Below, piece after piece: positions 1 through 12,100 of a stretch of DNA of 64,000 nucleotides (positions are counted from its first letter, which is position 1; each line of letters starts with the position of its first letter). Below the pieces are notes generated by a model. The model was given only the letters and a program-made list of their open reading frames with translations, had not been told where the DNA came from and searched no databases. Position numbers and translations under genes: made by a program. This DNA comes from Paralvinella palmiformis. Taxonomy: Eukaryota; Annelida; Polychaeta; Terebellida; Alvinellidae. Location: contig JAODUP010000127.1 in assembly GCA_025642065.1 (NCBI GenBank), positions 887,501 to 951,500 on the forward strand. The letters run 5' to 3'.

Positions 1-1038
1 AAGGTGATGGTGTTCTTTGTCTTATCTTAAGTGAATATTAATATTTAATGTAGGCATAAATCAACTGGAAATGAGCACAATTCTCGAATGACAACAGATG
101 GCACAGTTCACGGCATTCATTTTGGAAAAAATATGGAAACTTACAACTTTCTGCAACACTACAATTATATTGATTGTAGACATTATGGTTACAATTGACA
201 AGTACAATTATTAATTACATTTAGGTTCATAGTCAAGAGTTTATTTCCAGTCAACAATTTACAAAATCTTACAGATATGAACTACAAGGTTTGTACTGTA
301 ATTTACACAGCTCTGCATATTAAAAATATTTTTTAACTTTTTATAAAATGTCTTAATACTATTAAATTTTATTCGAAAATTTTGTGTATTTCCGTTTTTA
401 CTCTGCATCCACTGAAGATAGTAATCATAGCAATTAGAATATGTAAATTATTGTTATCAGCAGTTATTGACACGTACAGTATAAACCACATGGATGTCAA
501 AATGATCAAGTACCCATGCAGTGACACCTGACTTAAATATCGAGCACAAACATGGCACTAATTTGGTGGGCGTTTTGTTAATCAAGGCATTTTTAGCTTG
601 TCTTTACATATAACATATAACTTTGGTATAATCGAAGCCCAAACTAAAAGATTAAGTCTACTTTTGATGATAAATAATGATAATAATAATAATTTTTCTA
701 GTCATTAAGAGGCAGGGAATGATATTTTATTATGACATCTGCTGTTGCACATCACCTGTGGTGGGCATTACTTTAACGAGTGATTACTAGTTAACACTAA
801 TACAGTCTACTTTAAATAAGTCTGACGTTTCATATCTCGTCATTATTTACCTGGGATGGTTTGTTGTTGCTGTATCATAACGCACAATTGTTTGTTGAAA
901 GTGTTATGTCATAATGTAGCTGTGTTTAAATAAAACGCCTGATTTTAGCTAATAGTCATTGACCTGAAGATGTCAAATTTGAGACCAACAATAGTAGTAT
1001 GTTGTTTGTAATAAAATATATCAGCCTCTAGCTGTTAG

Positions 1039-1071
<33 letters not shown>

Positions 1072-2253
1072 CCATTTTTCCTGTAGACTTAGCATAAGTG
1101 AAGTATGAATGAATCTTTCAAGCTCAAAAAGCTGTCTGAGTCTATTATCCTATGACTACTGAGATAGATACAACCCATATTGTCAATCTGTAAATGTAAA
1201 TGTTGCTGTTTTACGGCCACTTTTGTGCACAAGGTAGAACCAATGGGCTGAGCGACGTCCAAAGGTAATGAGATGAAGTGAAAGATGAACATAGCCTGGC
1301 TGGTGTTTGAACCAAGGTGCTATAGATCTATGGCCAACCATGCTACCAGTTAGACCAGAGAGGCGCCCCTTATTGTCAATCTGAATGATGATGTTAAATG
1401 TCTTACTGTATAATTATAACTGTGTTTAAATTTTAATAATGAGGAGGGGGATCTATATGAAGATACAATTATTATAGATCATACAAATGGCCGCTAAAAC
1501 CTTGCTTCAAATGGAATTATTGTACTACACGATGATTGTATGTGCCTTGAATGATAATAATTATGTTCCTTGGCACAGTTATTTGTCTTCTCTGCATGTT
1601 TATTTCTATTTTACATTACCTGCCATGACACACACGCGCGTGCACACACACACACGCACACACACACACACACATCTGCCTAGGCTGATGGGAGAAGAAT
1701 CAGAACATGCAGAAAATGATAAGATCCAGTGAAATATTAACTTTGGTCTGTAAATATTTACTTTGCTTGGCGTAGACTAGGCATAGAACTGCTCTGTTAA
1801 TATCTAAGTTAACTTACAAATATATATCCCCCCACCTATGATTAGCACTGCAAGAACTCTACTTAAAATAATTACCCGGTGTATACTGTTCACTTTTCCT
1901 ACTTTGCAGTTAATAAGGTCCATTTTTATACTTTTCGTCCTATAAAGTAAATGAGTCTAACATATGTAGCCTACAATGGACACAATAATATGGTTTAATC
2001 GTATATTTACAAGTTTGTTAGCAACTATATCCTGATGTCTTATACCAAAATCACAGCCAGTTTATTTCATATTTATTTCACATCAATGTTTACACCATAA
2101 ACCCGCACCTAGCTGACATAATTGTCTGCAGTAAACAACTTCACCGGATAGACTTGTCACGAGCACGATGTTTAAACAGTAGATCTGGAGACAGAAGTTT
2201 GCGAGTCTGATTATTTTCATTATGGTAACAATATATTGTTTATCTGTTGACAG
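1..2253 (+). other. RUFY intron sequence
   Basis: No exon can be supported here. It contains a (TA)n tract at 1037-1066, a SINE at 1191-1370 on the minus strand and a CA-rich tract at 1627-1674. A very short RUFY exon could be missed by eye. Confidence 0.5.
1191..1370 (-). mobile_element. tRNA-derived SINE, family 1
   Basis: Read on the minus strand it starts GGGGCGCCTCT, has a decayed tRNA-like head, then the body shared with the copies at 16222, 22801, 46901 and 52092. Perfect 13-bp target-site duplication TATTGTCAATCTG at 1178-1190 and 1371-1383. Confidence 0.85.
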
Positions 2254-2380
2254 ATCCAAGTTACGTGTGGAAGATATGAAGGAGGTTCAGCAGGCTCTGA
2301 AAGAGGCTCAGTGGGCCGATGACAGGGAGGTTACTCACTGTAAGCAATGTGAAAAAGCATTCTCTGTCTCTAGGAGAAAG
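2254..2380 (+). CDS. RUFY1/2: RUFY penultimate coding exon
   Basis: Acceptor TGTTGACAG just before 2254 and donor AAG/GTATGTG after 2380. The first base completes a codon split by the upstream intron. It encodes the end of the coiled coil, WADD and the first FYVE zinc-binding cysteine pair. Confidence 0.87.
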
Positions 2381-3326
2381 GTATGTGTAGATGCTTTATG
2401 GCCTAATGTTTATAAAAACTCTTACCTGAATGGTAGTTTATACGTTGGCTTTATGTGGTTATCTATATTGCCAGCTAAACTTTCAGATGAGCTATTTGTA
2501 ATGTTTCATTTTTTTCATTTGAAAGACAAATGGTAAATTCCCTTTCAACTGTATATTTGTTATGAAACTGTTAGAAATTTGTACCGGTAGTGGTTTGCTG
2601 TAGAAATTAATTTTAAAGCTATTCACAATTCATTCCGAGCTTTTATTTAAAGGTTTCCATAATAATAAGATGATTTGGGTAGAATGATCTTACCGATGAC
2701 TAAATCGATCAGATCTTGTTGGTCTCAGGTTTTGCGATGCCTATATTGTGATACCTATATTGTGACACGGATGTTTATATCACAATATTTATGATGCCTA
2801 TATTGCAATACTCCCAACGCCTGTATTGTGATATTTCTGATAGCTATATTGTGATATCTCTGATGCTTATATTGAAATTACTCTTATCTGTATTTTGCAA
2901 TACCTCTGATGCCGATATTATGATACCCTCGATGCTTGTATTGTGATACCTATATTATGAAACCTCTGATGCTTATATTCCGATAATCATATAACTCTGA
3001 TGCCGATATTGTGATATAAACTAAAATGCTTGTATTGTTCAAGTTATCTTTCTTCATGGGGCAACAGACCTCTGACCAATACTCATCATAGAAAGTCAAT
3101 GGGAGTTTATAAGACGATTGATGAATGTGCAGTCTTTAAGAATAACACCTACAATGTGCTTGATGGACTTTTGTTTTGAATTTTCCAGCATCACTGCCGA
3201 AACTGCGGAGATATTTATTGTAATGAGTGTTCCGACCAGAAAATGCCTCTGCCTTCGTCGGCACGACCAGTTCGAGTTTGTGATTCCTGTCAGACGCTGT
3301 TGCTGCGACGTTACTCAGCTAACTGA
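2254..3326 (+). CDS. RUFY1/2: RUFY1/2-type RUN and FYVE domain protein, 3' end (partial gene)
   Basis: C-terminal end of a RUN/FYVE endosomal effector. RUFY proteins bind small GTPases through the N-terminal RUN and coiled-coil regions and PI3P on early endosomes through a C-terminal FYVE finger. Two coding exons are visible, 2254-2380 and 3189-3326, joined in phase 0. The first opens inside a codon, ends the coiled coil ([14 protein letters not shown]) and gives the WxxD motif plus the first zinc pair (HCKQCEKAF). The second gives the HHCRNCG core, the next pairs (CNEC, CDSC), the RVC motif and the RUFY-typical end in [10 protein letters not shown], then TGA. RRK from exon one plus HHCR from exon two rebuilds the PI3P-binding R(R/K)HHCR signature, so the finger looks intact. 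RUN domain and most of the coiled coil lie off the left edge. RUFY1 versus RUFY2 cannot be separated from this part alone. Confidence 0.9.
2735..3035. repeat. degenerate minisatellite in the last RUFY intron
   Basis: About a dozen imperfect copies of a unit of roughly 22-25 bp, core CTGATGCYTATATTGTGATA, running through the intron up to about 150 bp before the FYVE exon. Confidence 0.75.
3189..3326 (+). CDS. RUFY1/2: RUFY last coding exon (FYVE core and stop)
   Basis: Acceptor TTTTCCAG precedes CAT CAC TGC. The exon is 45 codons plus TGA and supplies the remaining zinc ligands. The longer open frame that overlaps it in another register is a shadow. Confidence 0.9.
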   Translation, partial: HHCRNCGDIYCNECSDQKMPLPSSARPVRVCDSCQTLLLRRYSAN

Positions 3327-4021
3327 AATCTCTCAAAACGCCTTCCCTGCGACACATATTCAGGTTTTTCTATGGCTGGATGGAGATGTTGACCATTTTC
3401 TTACACGAATCTACTGACCTCCAGAGTGATAAGGATTTTTAACTAAAGTACTATTTTACATAATGGAGTATCACTGCAATGATTTTTGCGGCTTTTCTTT
3501 TTATCACCTAAACCTGCCTTCGTTTAAGATGTTTGATATATTTTTTTTGGTGTTTATCGGTTTCATTGTTGAGTGGATGTAGTAAAATTGGCGTCATTTG
3601 AGAAATGGCTGAGTGTCTTTGTGTATCCAGTACAGCATTTAACTGTTAAGTAACAAATGTTAATTATTTTATTGATTCGATTAGCTATTTCAGTGTTTTA
3701 GTACCGTGGCAATTCTGCAGCTTCATGAATATATCCGACAAATTGGACAGAAGAGGCATTTATTTGGCAAATATTCCATTCGTTCGAGCTTGATATTTAA
3801 GATCCTGTGGTGGTTATTTTTAAAGCAATGTTTACTCGTTCAGTTACCTGGATGGTGTCAGTTAGACCGACGGCTACAGGTGGTGATTAATTGATGGATG
3901 TTGCTGTTGTTTGTGCAAACACAAGTTTTATGCCACATGTTCCATTCAGTATAATCCTGTATTGTGTGGCCTTTCTATAAATTTGTTATCGTGTTTGATA
4001 AAGGAATGGATGTGTACATGG

Positions 4022-4470
4022 ACACAAATACACACACACACGCACACACACACGCGATGCTAGTTTACATCCAAGCAACAATATTAATTTATTATATCAA
4101 ATACCAGATTGTGTATCCTTTTATTTTGTGCATACTTCTGTCTTAGTATTTTTCATCTGTAGTATGTCCTTTTGTATAAAACTACTGACAAATCATAACG
4201 TTTCTATGTCCTGTATTAACAGCAGCATATCAAGTCTTTGTTTAACTTCCAGTTTTGATTTTGGTTCGTCCAGAGAACTCTCAAGCAACTAATGCTTCAT
4301 GTGAAGCTTTATATTCTACAACGTCAGAGGTTTTCAGTTATGCGCACAAATACACACACACACACAAATACTAGTTTACACTCAAGTAACAATATTAATT
4401 TATAATATCAAATACCACATTGTGTATCCTTTTATTTTGTGCATACTTCATATTTTCATCTGTAGCATGT
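4022..4470 (+). repeat. tandem segmental duplication in the RUFY 3' UTR
   Basis: Copy 1 (about 4022-4168) and copy 2 (about 4343-4470) share a CA-rich start, CTAGTTTACA, then CAACAATATTAATTTAT and GTGTATCCTTTTATTTTGTG. They lie about 320 bp apart with about 175 bp of unrelated spacer. Confidence 0.75.
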
Positions 4471-5293
4471 ATGAGACAACTAACTGTAGGAATAACACGA
4501 TGAGCGAGAGATATTGTCGCATCACCAGATAAAGGTTTCTACAAACTGATATACACGATATTTTGTGTGCCTTGCAGAAATCAAATGACGCATACAAATT
4601 AACCAGCTATTCTATCTGTGCTTTTCGGGAAATTTGAAGAAATGCTGTTTGCTTATACACACAATTATCATGGAATGGAGAGTCTGTCGTGGAATTTTGA
4701 GATAAGATTGATGAATATGATCCCCTGTATTGCTCATCTTATATTTGGGGTTTGTTTCTCCACCTTGACTCTGTGCACATCACAGAATTATCACAAACAA
4801 TCATTACAAATACAGCCTGTCCTACAAGGCAAAGTCTCCGTCTACTAAGTGGTGTCCACTTAATCATGCGCATGATAAACAGGTGTGTGAATGTGCATTG
4901 TCAGCATCGCCAGTTTACCTTAGGTATTCATTCTGCTTGGTGCTTTACGTGTAGGGCATATCTTTCAGGTGATATTTGCTTCCGTTCTGATTTGTGTGTG
5001 TGTGCGTGCGTGTGATAGGCTAGACGTTAACTGCCCACACACAAAATCCCATTTAATCATATAACATCACTGAACGTGGTGTGTGACCATTCTAGTCTCA
5101 CAAATCTGTCGTGGTGCAGCAGTCATTCTTCAGATAAATGATCATCAGGAAGATGTGATGCTGATTAGAGAGAGTGAACTGTTCTTTGTGTGTGAAGTAT
5201 TTAAGCTGAAACTATGTTAAAACAAGGTGAACAATGTGAACACAAGGACATTGTTAAACTGTATATTTGTTTTGTATAGTCACTTATGATACA

Positions 5294-5299
5294 AATAAA
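5294..5299 (+). terminator. candidate polyadenylation signal AATAAA for RUFY
   Basis: Canonical hexamer in the sequence ACAAATAAAACAT. It is a candidate only; AT-rich DNA gives such hexamers by chance. Confidence 0.35.
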
Positions 5300-5300
5300 A

Positions 5301-8300
5301 CATACTGGTGAAATGCTTCTAAAATAAGTTTATTATTCTGTGTTTGTGTCTTCATCCTCAACATGGTGCACTGTAAATGGTGCGAGTTGATTCAATCTGA
5401 TACCCAGCATATAACATTGCATGTACAGATATATCAAAAATTGTACTTGGACTTTGGTAATATAGTGGTATATTTACAATTCACAATTTCATATAGTCAC
5501 ATACAGCAGCATTAATGATCTAAATAAATTGAGGTTTGGGTCAGTCGATGTTTATGCTTTAATAAATGCCTAGAAACCATAACAATTGGCATATTCCATG
5601 AACATTGTTGAAGACGACGTTAATTATGATAAACTCTCACGATGTCCCTTTCTATTGAAGTATTATGCTTTCAATAATCTCCCATTTATATTTGTTTCCT
5701 CAGTACTTTATTGTGTTATTTCCAAAGAGGACATTAAATGCACGAAAACCATCTCATAATCTTAAATTGCTTAAATGTAAACAAAATGTCTCATATTTGG
5801 GGCATTTTGTAGTGACCAATATGAGACAGAGGATAAACATATATTTTTATGTGCGTAAATGTAAAACTGTTTAATGGCCAGTTTTGATCACGTAGTTGAT
5901 TAAATGGGCAAACTGGCCTACAAAGATAAATGAAGCAAGGTTGATGAAAAAAACACCCTTCAGACATAGCCAGACCATAGTTTGAACCAAAGAGCTAGAG
6001 GATTGTGGCTAACCACCCTAACAGTTAGGCCATGGAGATATCCTTTTTTTATGTGAATTTGATGTGGGACAGCGGATTCTAGTAAATACATTTCCGTGTA
6101 TTATATAAAGCCAACAGAAGTAGTAGAGTATATGCCACTTTAATCAAGTAATAAACAACATCTTATCCGAAAGCCGACATCCACGCCCGGGGTTTGAATC
6201 TCAATGATACATGTATCTAGGAGATGTTTCATTTAATCATCCGTCTTACTTAATTAGGGGTAACTAATACCGAAGCTAAACTAAACAAAATAAAAACCCA
6301 CCCAGATACACTCACTATTTTGACACCACGGAGTAGTAAGTCATCACTGCAGAGATTCATAACTTGAAAGAAACTGCACCCATCAGAAATTATTGCTATG
6401 GTCCAGAAACACCAGTTCACCGAGCTGTAAATGAATGCCTGGTACATGTGGAAGCATGCAACAGTATTTTATAGGAATTCTCTTTGCTTAAATAATTACA
6501 ACATACTCAATGTCCCTGAGTAGGTGAGACTGTATGCACAACAATGATTCACCAAATGCAGGTCGTGGTTCTGGAGGTATTATATTAGGTCTCCCCCAAA
6601 GATTCAAATGATGTTATGTTATAAAATAAGTTAATAACAAATAAAATCAGTTATGCATCCATTACAAAGACAAATATTATCCCTGTCTGTGGTAATCCTG
6701 TATCTATCAGTACACAAATGGTTTAAAAACTAAAATTACATATCAGCAGTGTTGGAAATAAGAGCCAGCCTGGGTACCCGGGGCTGACACTTCTTGACCC
6801 GGGCGTACATCTTTCTATAGTTGCCGGCCTGGTGGTCCAGCTGATATTTAAACTATTCTACATTTCGCACAACAAATAAAATGGTTAAAATAATAAGAAA
6901 TAATAATTTATTCAATGAGCAAACCCAGATTTTATTTGTCATTTTCAAAATGTTTTTTCCTGCAAATGTAGGCGGAGGTGAACTGGAGTCTCATCACGTG
7001 TGCACAGAAGTTGTTGTGTTTATGTTTTACACATGCTCTTGGTGACATCTGAAGGGTTGAAGGACACCAAACAGTGTTTGAAATATTTATTTAGAGAAGC
7101 TTTGTAAATAAAGCTTCATCTTCTAACATAGAATAGTCTAATTTTTCTAAAAATGCCAGGAATATATTCTTAAAAAACAACTCCAAATCAACAACACTAC
7201 TGGTAGTAAAGGTGGGAATGTTGCAATAAAATGCTTAACCTTAAATCCTCAACAAACACTGACCAGATTGTCATTCACCGTACATAATTTCCACACACAG
7301 TACACAAAGGTTAATAAAACACAACATATTTGACGATAAAAAGAAACAAACATCAACAGTATAAGCCGACAAGCAGTTTGCTTTATAATAACTATAAGTC
7401 TGATGGCAATTTGTCTTTAAAGTATTTATCGATGAATAAGTGCTACCCAAGATTGCACGACAAAATACACCGATCGACTTGAGTGTGGGTGTGTAAATAA
7501 ACAACTATACTGACCTGTAAAAACTTAAGATGTGATCCTCAACACACCAATGACATAAATCATGCCAGTGCCTTTTGGATAAATAATCCAAGGCAGACTA
7601 TTCAACATAATTATATTTTTTAAAGATGTACCATTCAAATATTTTCTGTAAGAATGTATTAGTACAATCTGATATATCTGTTTATATCAGTAAATTTAAA
7701 TTTATGTTTGTAATGTTATGGACAGACGTGCCATATTCTGTTGCATTTTGAGATCTCTCTTTCAATTGTGCAATGGATGGGATACTAATAAAAACATACA
7801 CAATAAGATTTAACAATATTAATTAAAACAGAATCATGATTCTTCTCTCCGTTTTGATATTCATTTCATGACAAATCCACTAACCAACCTGATGAATCAG
7901 ACAAATGCTGGCTATAAAAATTAAGACTTGATGAATTAATTTTTGATAATAAATATATTGGTTATAATTAAAAATATAACACTACAACATATGGCCTATA
8001 AAGCAACCAAGCTCAATCAAGGTATTTATTTATTTAAATGCAATTGAAACTAGTCTGAATCACCACCACATATCACACATCTGTCAAAAAGATAGGGATT
8101 TTCAAATACGATTGTGCAGATGTCTTTACATAACATTTGTTTGAAAACTCATATTAGTGTCGAAATTCCCACATCCACATCTTGTTTGTGACTTTCAATA
8201 TCTAAAATGATTTTTTTCTAAACCGACAAATCGCTACTTTCTCCTTCGGGTGGAAAATATTATGCAGAGCGACGTAGATAAAATGTTTATTACCAAAATA

Positions 8301-8330
8301 ACAGATCAGTTATAGAAATATTTATTTGTA
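5301..8330. other. intergenic region between RUFY and TFAM (convergent 3' ends)
   Basis: No gene supported. AT-rich sequence with the diverged SINE at 5866-6043 and a short GC-richer patch near 6765-6845 (TACCCGGGGCTGAC, GACCCGGGCG) that looks like transposon debris. Small open frames here have no recognisable motif. Confidence 0.4.
5866..6043 (-). mobile_element. old, diverged SINE family 1 copy
   Basis: Recognisable pieces in order on the plus strand: TAAATGGGC, AAACACCCTTCAGACATAGCC, then CTAACAGTTAGGCCATGGAGA, matching the family body and tRNA-like head. No clear target duplication. Confidence 0.55.
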
Positions 8331-8336
8331 TATTGT
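8331..8336 (-). terminator. candidate TFAM polyadenylation signal
   Basis: TTTATT on the plus strand (AATAAA on the minus), about 370 nt past the TFAM stop. A second candidate is at 8286-8291. Chance matches are common in this AT-rich DNA. Confidence 0.3.
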
Positions 8337-8704
8337 CCGAGATCATCTCTAGTCATGAGGCTGAGAAACTAACAGCGACGTTCTATATTCTGCCTGCCAC
8401 TACTAGATTCTGTATTTAACCGAAACTAAACAAATACATTTGTGCATATCAGTGTATAACATTATTGTACCAGTTAACAGTTATATTTGTTTTTGTAGAA
8501 TGAAGAGCAGAACTAATGTTACTGTGCTAAGTACACAGAACAAAACCCATTCAATCAATTTGTGCCAAAAATAAGAACAAATCTTATTTGAATCAATCCA
8601 TCATTGATGAAATATTTGGAAGAATTTGCCATATTGCTAATCAGATATTCATTAATTTAAACTTATTTTCTACCACAAAAACACCAATAAATCCCATCTT
8701 GACA

Positions 8705-9043
8705 TTATTCTTCTCTCATCCAGGATTCATCACCTTGTGATGATGAAGTCTTTTTTGTCTTTTTGCTACTAGTACGTTTTGAACTAGATTTGGACTTTTC
8801 AGTCTTTTTAGAAGTTAGTTTCTTAGCAGTAACCTTCTTCGCAGTCTTCTTCTTCTTCTTCGCTGCTTTTTTCTTCTTGGGGGCAGCCTTCTTCTTTAAA
8901 TTTGAAACTTTCTTCTTTCGTAATTTAGGAGGCTTATAACCTCTGACCAGTTCTGGGTGGCCCTCCACCTGCATACGTTCCTCCCATGCCTTCATTTCAG
9001 CCTCATATTTATCTCGGTCTGCTTTAGCTCTTTCAGCGTAAGG
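8705..9043 (-). CDS. TFAM: TFAM exon 7: end of HMG box 2 and lysine-rich tail
   Basis: Acceptor CTACCTTTCAG on the minus strand, then CCT TAC GCT (P203-Y-A). It encodes the third helix of box 2, WEERMQVEGHPELVRG, then the lysine-rich tail and TAA at 8705-8707. 339 nt, phase 0. Confidence 0.9.
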   Translation of the reverse strand, partial: PYAERAKADRDKYEAEMKAWEERMQVEGHPELVRGYKPPKLRKKKVSNLKKKAAPKKKKAAKKKKKTAKKVTAKKLTSKKTEKSKSSSKRTSSKKTKKTSSSQGDESWMREE

Positions 9044-9065
9044 CTGAAAGGTAGTGAGAAATGAG

Positions 9066-9105
<40 letters not shown>

Positions 9106-12100
9106 ATTAACCTAAACTAATCAAAAGAAATATAATTTTACAAATATTTTCTACAATTTCTTCAAAATATCACAGATCTAATTACCTCTTTTTCATGTTC
9201 TGTCATCACTTGCCATTCCTGAGCTACCTGCTTCACAAAGACCTGAATGATAAACAAAATCTTATATATCTAAACAGGACATACAACAAAATTAAAAAAT
9301 CTCTCAACTATTTAATGAAGCATTATTTGGATCTAAAAACAAGAACCACATGGCAGCAGACTGAAGAATAGTTGAAACCAGTTCATTCTGGATCATTTGT
9401 GCACATCAGTGTATAACATTATTGTAAAACTGAAAATTTGTATCACGTAAAATAAATCAGTGAATTAAACAATTATTTTATTGCTACGAAGGCCACAAAA
9501 TGCAAGTTTAATTTCCAGAAATAATGACTTTACTTAAACTCAGCGACAAGAATATTGTAAATGATGATCCCCTAATTAGCAATATGGTCTATGAATTTGA
9601 CCTTTTAAAAACAAAAAATCATGTTGCAATTTGTCTGAAAGTGTGATTTGTAAATAACGTACATGGATTTGTGTTCATTTTACTCAGATATCTGTGAATT
9701 CAAATACTTTACACAGACTTACACATTTAAAAAGTTTTAGAACATTACCATCAGCCTTTTCAGTAGAGAATAGAGTAGATGACCACTTACAAAAAGTAGG
9801 CAGTAGTTCACTTGTGGTGGCCTGTAAAAAAATGGATAAGGGGGGGGGGGTGAAGGGCTGGTAGTGGGGTAGGGGTAATCACACTAACACAGTAGTGGGC
9901 CTTCTCCACTGGAAGGGTGGGTTAGGGGCTCTCTCCTGAAAAAGTTGGGGAAAATTGAGTATTTGGTGCATTCTAGGCCATTTTTTCACCAAAACCAAAG
10001 TAGCCGACCAATTTGTTGCCCATAAAATAGGCAACAAGGGACTGTAAAATAGACAACGTATAGTGTTGGATGTCAGGTGCTATTGAAAAGGCTGACCACT
10101 CACCAGTTTATCTTAAAGATGAGAAGACAGTCTACTCACCTCTTAAAAATAATAAAATCAGCAAGAATACGATAGTATTTATTGTATTTGTATGTATTAC
10201 AATCTTATTACGTATGTATTTTGCTTTAGAGTAAGTCCCAAATATTAATTTTAATCAACTGTTCATCACAAAATATTTAATCTCTCTTTAAACAACAAGC
10301 AAATGTTCCAGACTGATTTTTTAAATATTCATCCAATATTAGATTATGGTGGCACTAGTAAATTCAAATGTTTTTCCTAAAATAATATCACATATACTTG
10401 TGTATAAGAATAACTAGTGGATAAGACTAATTGTATTTATAATTATGTCAGAAATTTTAATTACTTCTCTTTTCACTTTCATATCAAATGATTAACAACC
10501 TCATGCCAAAAGAATTATTAATGAAATACCTAACAAATTGAATCAAATAAAAAAAGCACCAAAAGGAGAGTGAATCCACTCAATTTAGAAGTTGTGAGAA
10601 TTCATTTTCAGGTATGACTTAATCAGCTAAATCGTTTAGTAAATTAAGTCAATTCTGCAGTATTTGGTGTTTTTACAACCTAACATGTTCCCTCTGAAAA
10701 TACATGATCATGTGATGTTCTGTTAGTTGCACCAACCAGAGATAGAATGAATAGCTATATATGAAACATGACATATGATATAACTGTGTCAGTGATCATG
10801 TTATGCGGCAGTGTACAGACAGTCATTAGTGTACATTTCTTCCGATGATAGTTTGGTTTGTTCATCAATAAATTCCATCAAATATTTTCCACTTTGGTTT
10901 TTATATAAGACAAATAGTCTTTCGTCTAATAAATTCTACCAGTACTTCTTTGACTTACCCATGAGTATATATAGTAAGGACAAAATAATGATCAATATTC
11001 AAAGTCAAATAGATTTTCTGGAACCATCATTAGAGTAGCATTATTCTGGACAAAACTAGTTTATACTATATTCATTTGTTTCAGTAATTAAACAGATTAA
11101 AAATAAAAAAATGATAATATTTGTATATTATGAAAAGTGTTGGTTGATTAGTTTGTTTAACTTTGGCACTGGCCACATCTGGCACACATGACCAGGAGAT
11201 AACTCCCTTGGGAAAACACAAGACGGAGTAAGATTTGAACCAGCAACCCGAAAGTTTACAACACAATGCTCTAACTACTGTACCATCAAAGGGTCCCATT
11301 ATGTAAAAGGCAAATATACCTTAATTACCTTATTTTTGCTCATTACTTATTTTTTTATGTATAAAATTATATAAAATAAATGTTCAGTTTGTATAAATAT
11401 TTTGAGTCTTGCTAGTTACAACAAGCAATTCCTTTAGACCCTCAGTGGTGATATAACTATTCAGTTTAGCCTTTTCCTTCAAATAATCTGAATACACCTG
11501 TCTTACATCTTACCTTAAAGGGACAGTCCACCCTCAGAAAATATTTTTTAAATACGTAATGCTTAGAACAGTAACCAAAACAATTCCACAATAATAATCA
11601 TGAAATATACCTGATATCATAGATATAGGGAAATAATCCAAATTACTGGAGGGCCGCCATTACGGCTGCACCGGAAACCATATTCAAAGGTGGGAAGGAG
11701 AAAACTGAAATGCTCAGTTGTCACACAGGTCCTCCTAGACTGATGTAGATTATAAACCTCTTGAGCATTAATATCTGAGCCATTTTGAATCATATTCCTC
11801 TCGTAAGGTTATTCTGGCTCAAACTGATATGGTTGTATATCATTTATGACATAATTTTAACAAAATAATGCCATTTAGTTCTGGAATAATTCTTTGCTCA
11901 CACTCGTTTACATGCTATTGTATGGCTCTACAGACTTCAGGACAACCGGATATCCATTCAGGAGCTTCCGGTCTCTGTCTAACTTCAAATGGTGGTACTC
12001 ACAGGTCATTAAAAGTCGATTAATCAGCACTTTGAACTGGATTATTTAATGTGTGGGTGATTGTTTACACATTTTGACATTATTTATGATATTTGTGAGT

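Larger units (their letters stand above)
3327..5300 (+). other. RUFY1/2: RUFY 3' UTR (inferred)
   Basis: Non-coding stretch after the stop with no convincing ORF. The first good AATAAA-type signal on this strand is at 5294-5299, giving a 3' UTR of about 1.97 kb. It holds two CA-rich tracts and a duplicated segment (about 4022-4168 and 4343-4470). The real cleavage site is not known. Confidence 0.45.
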
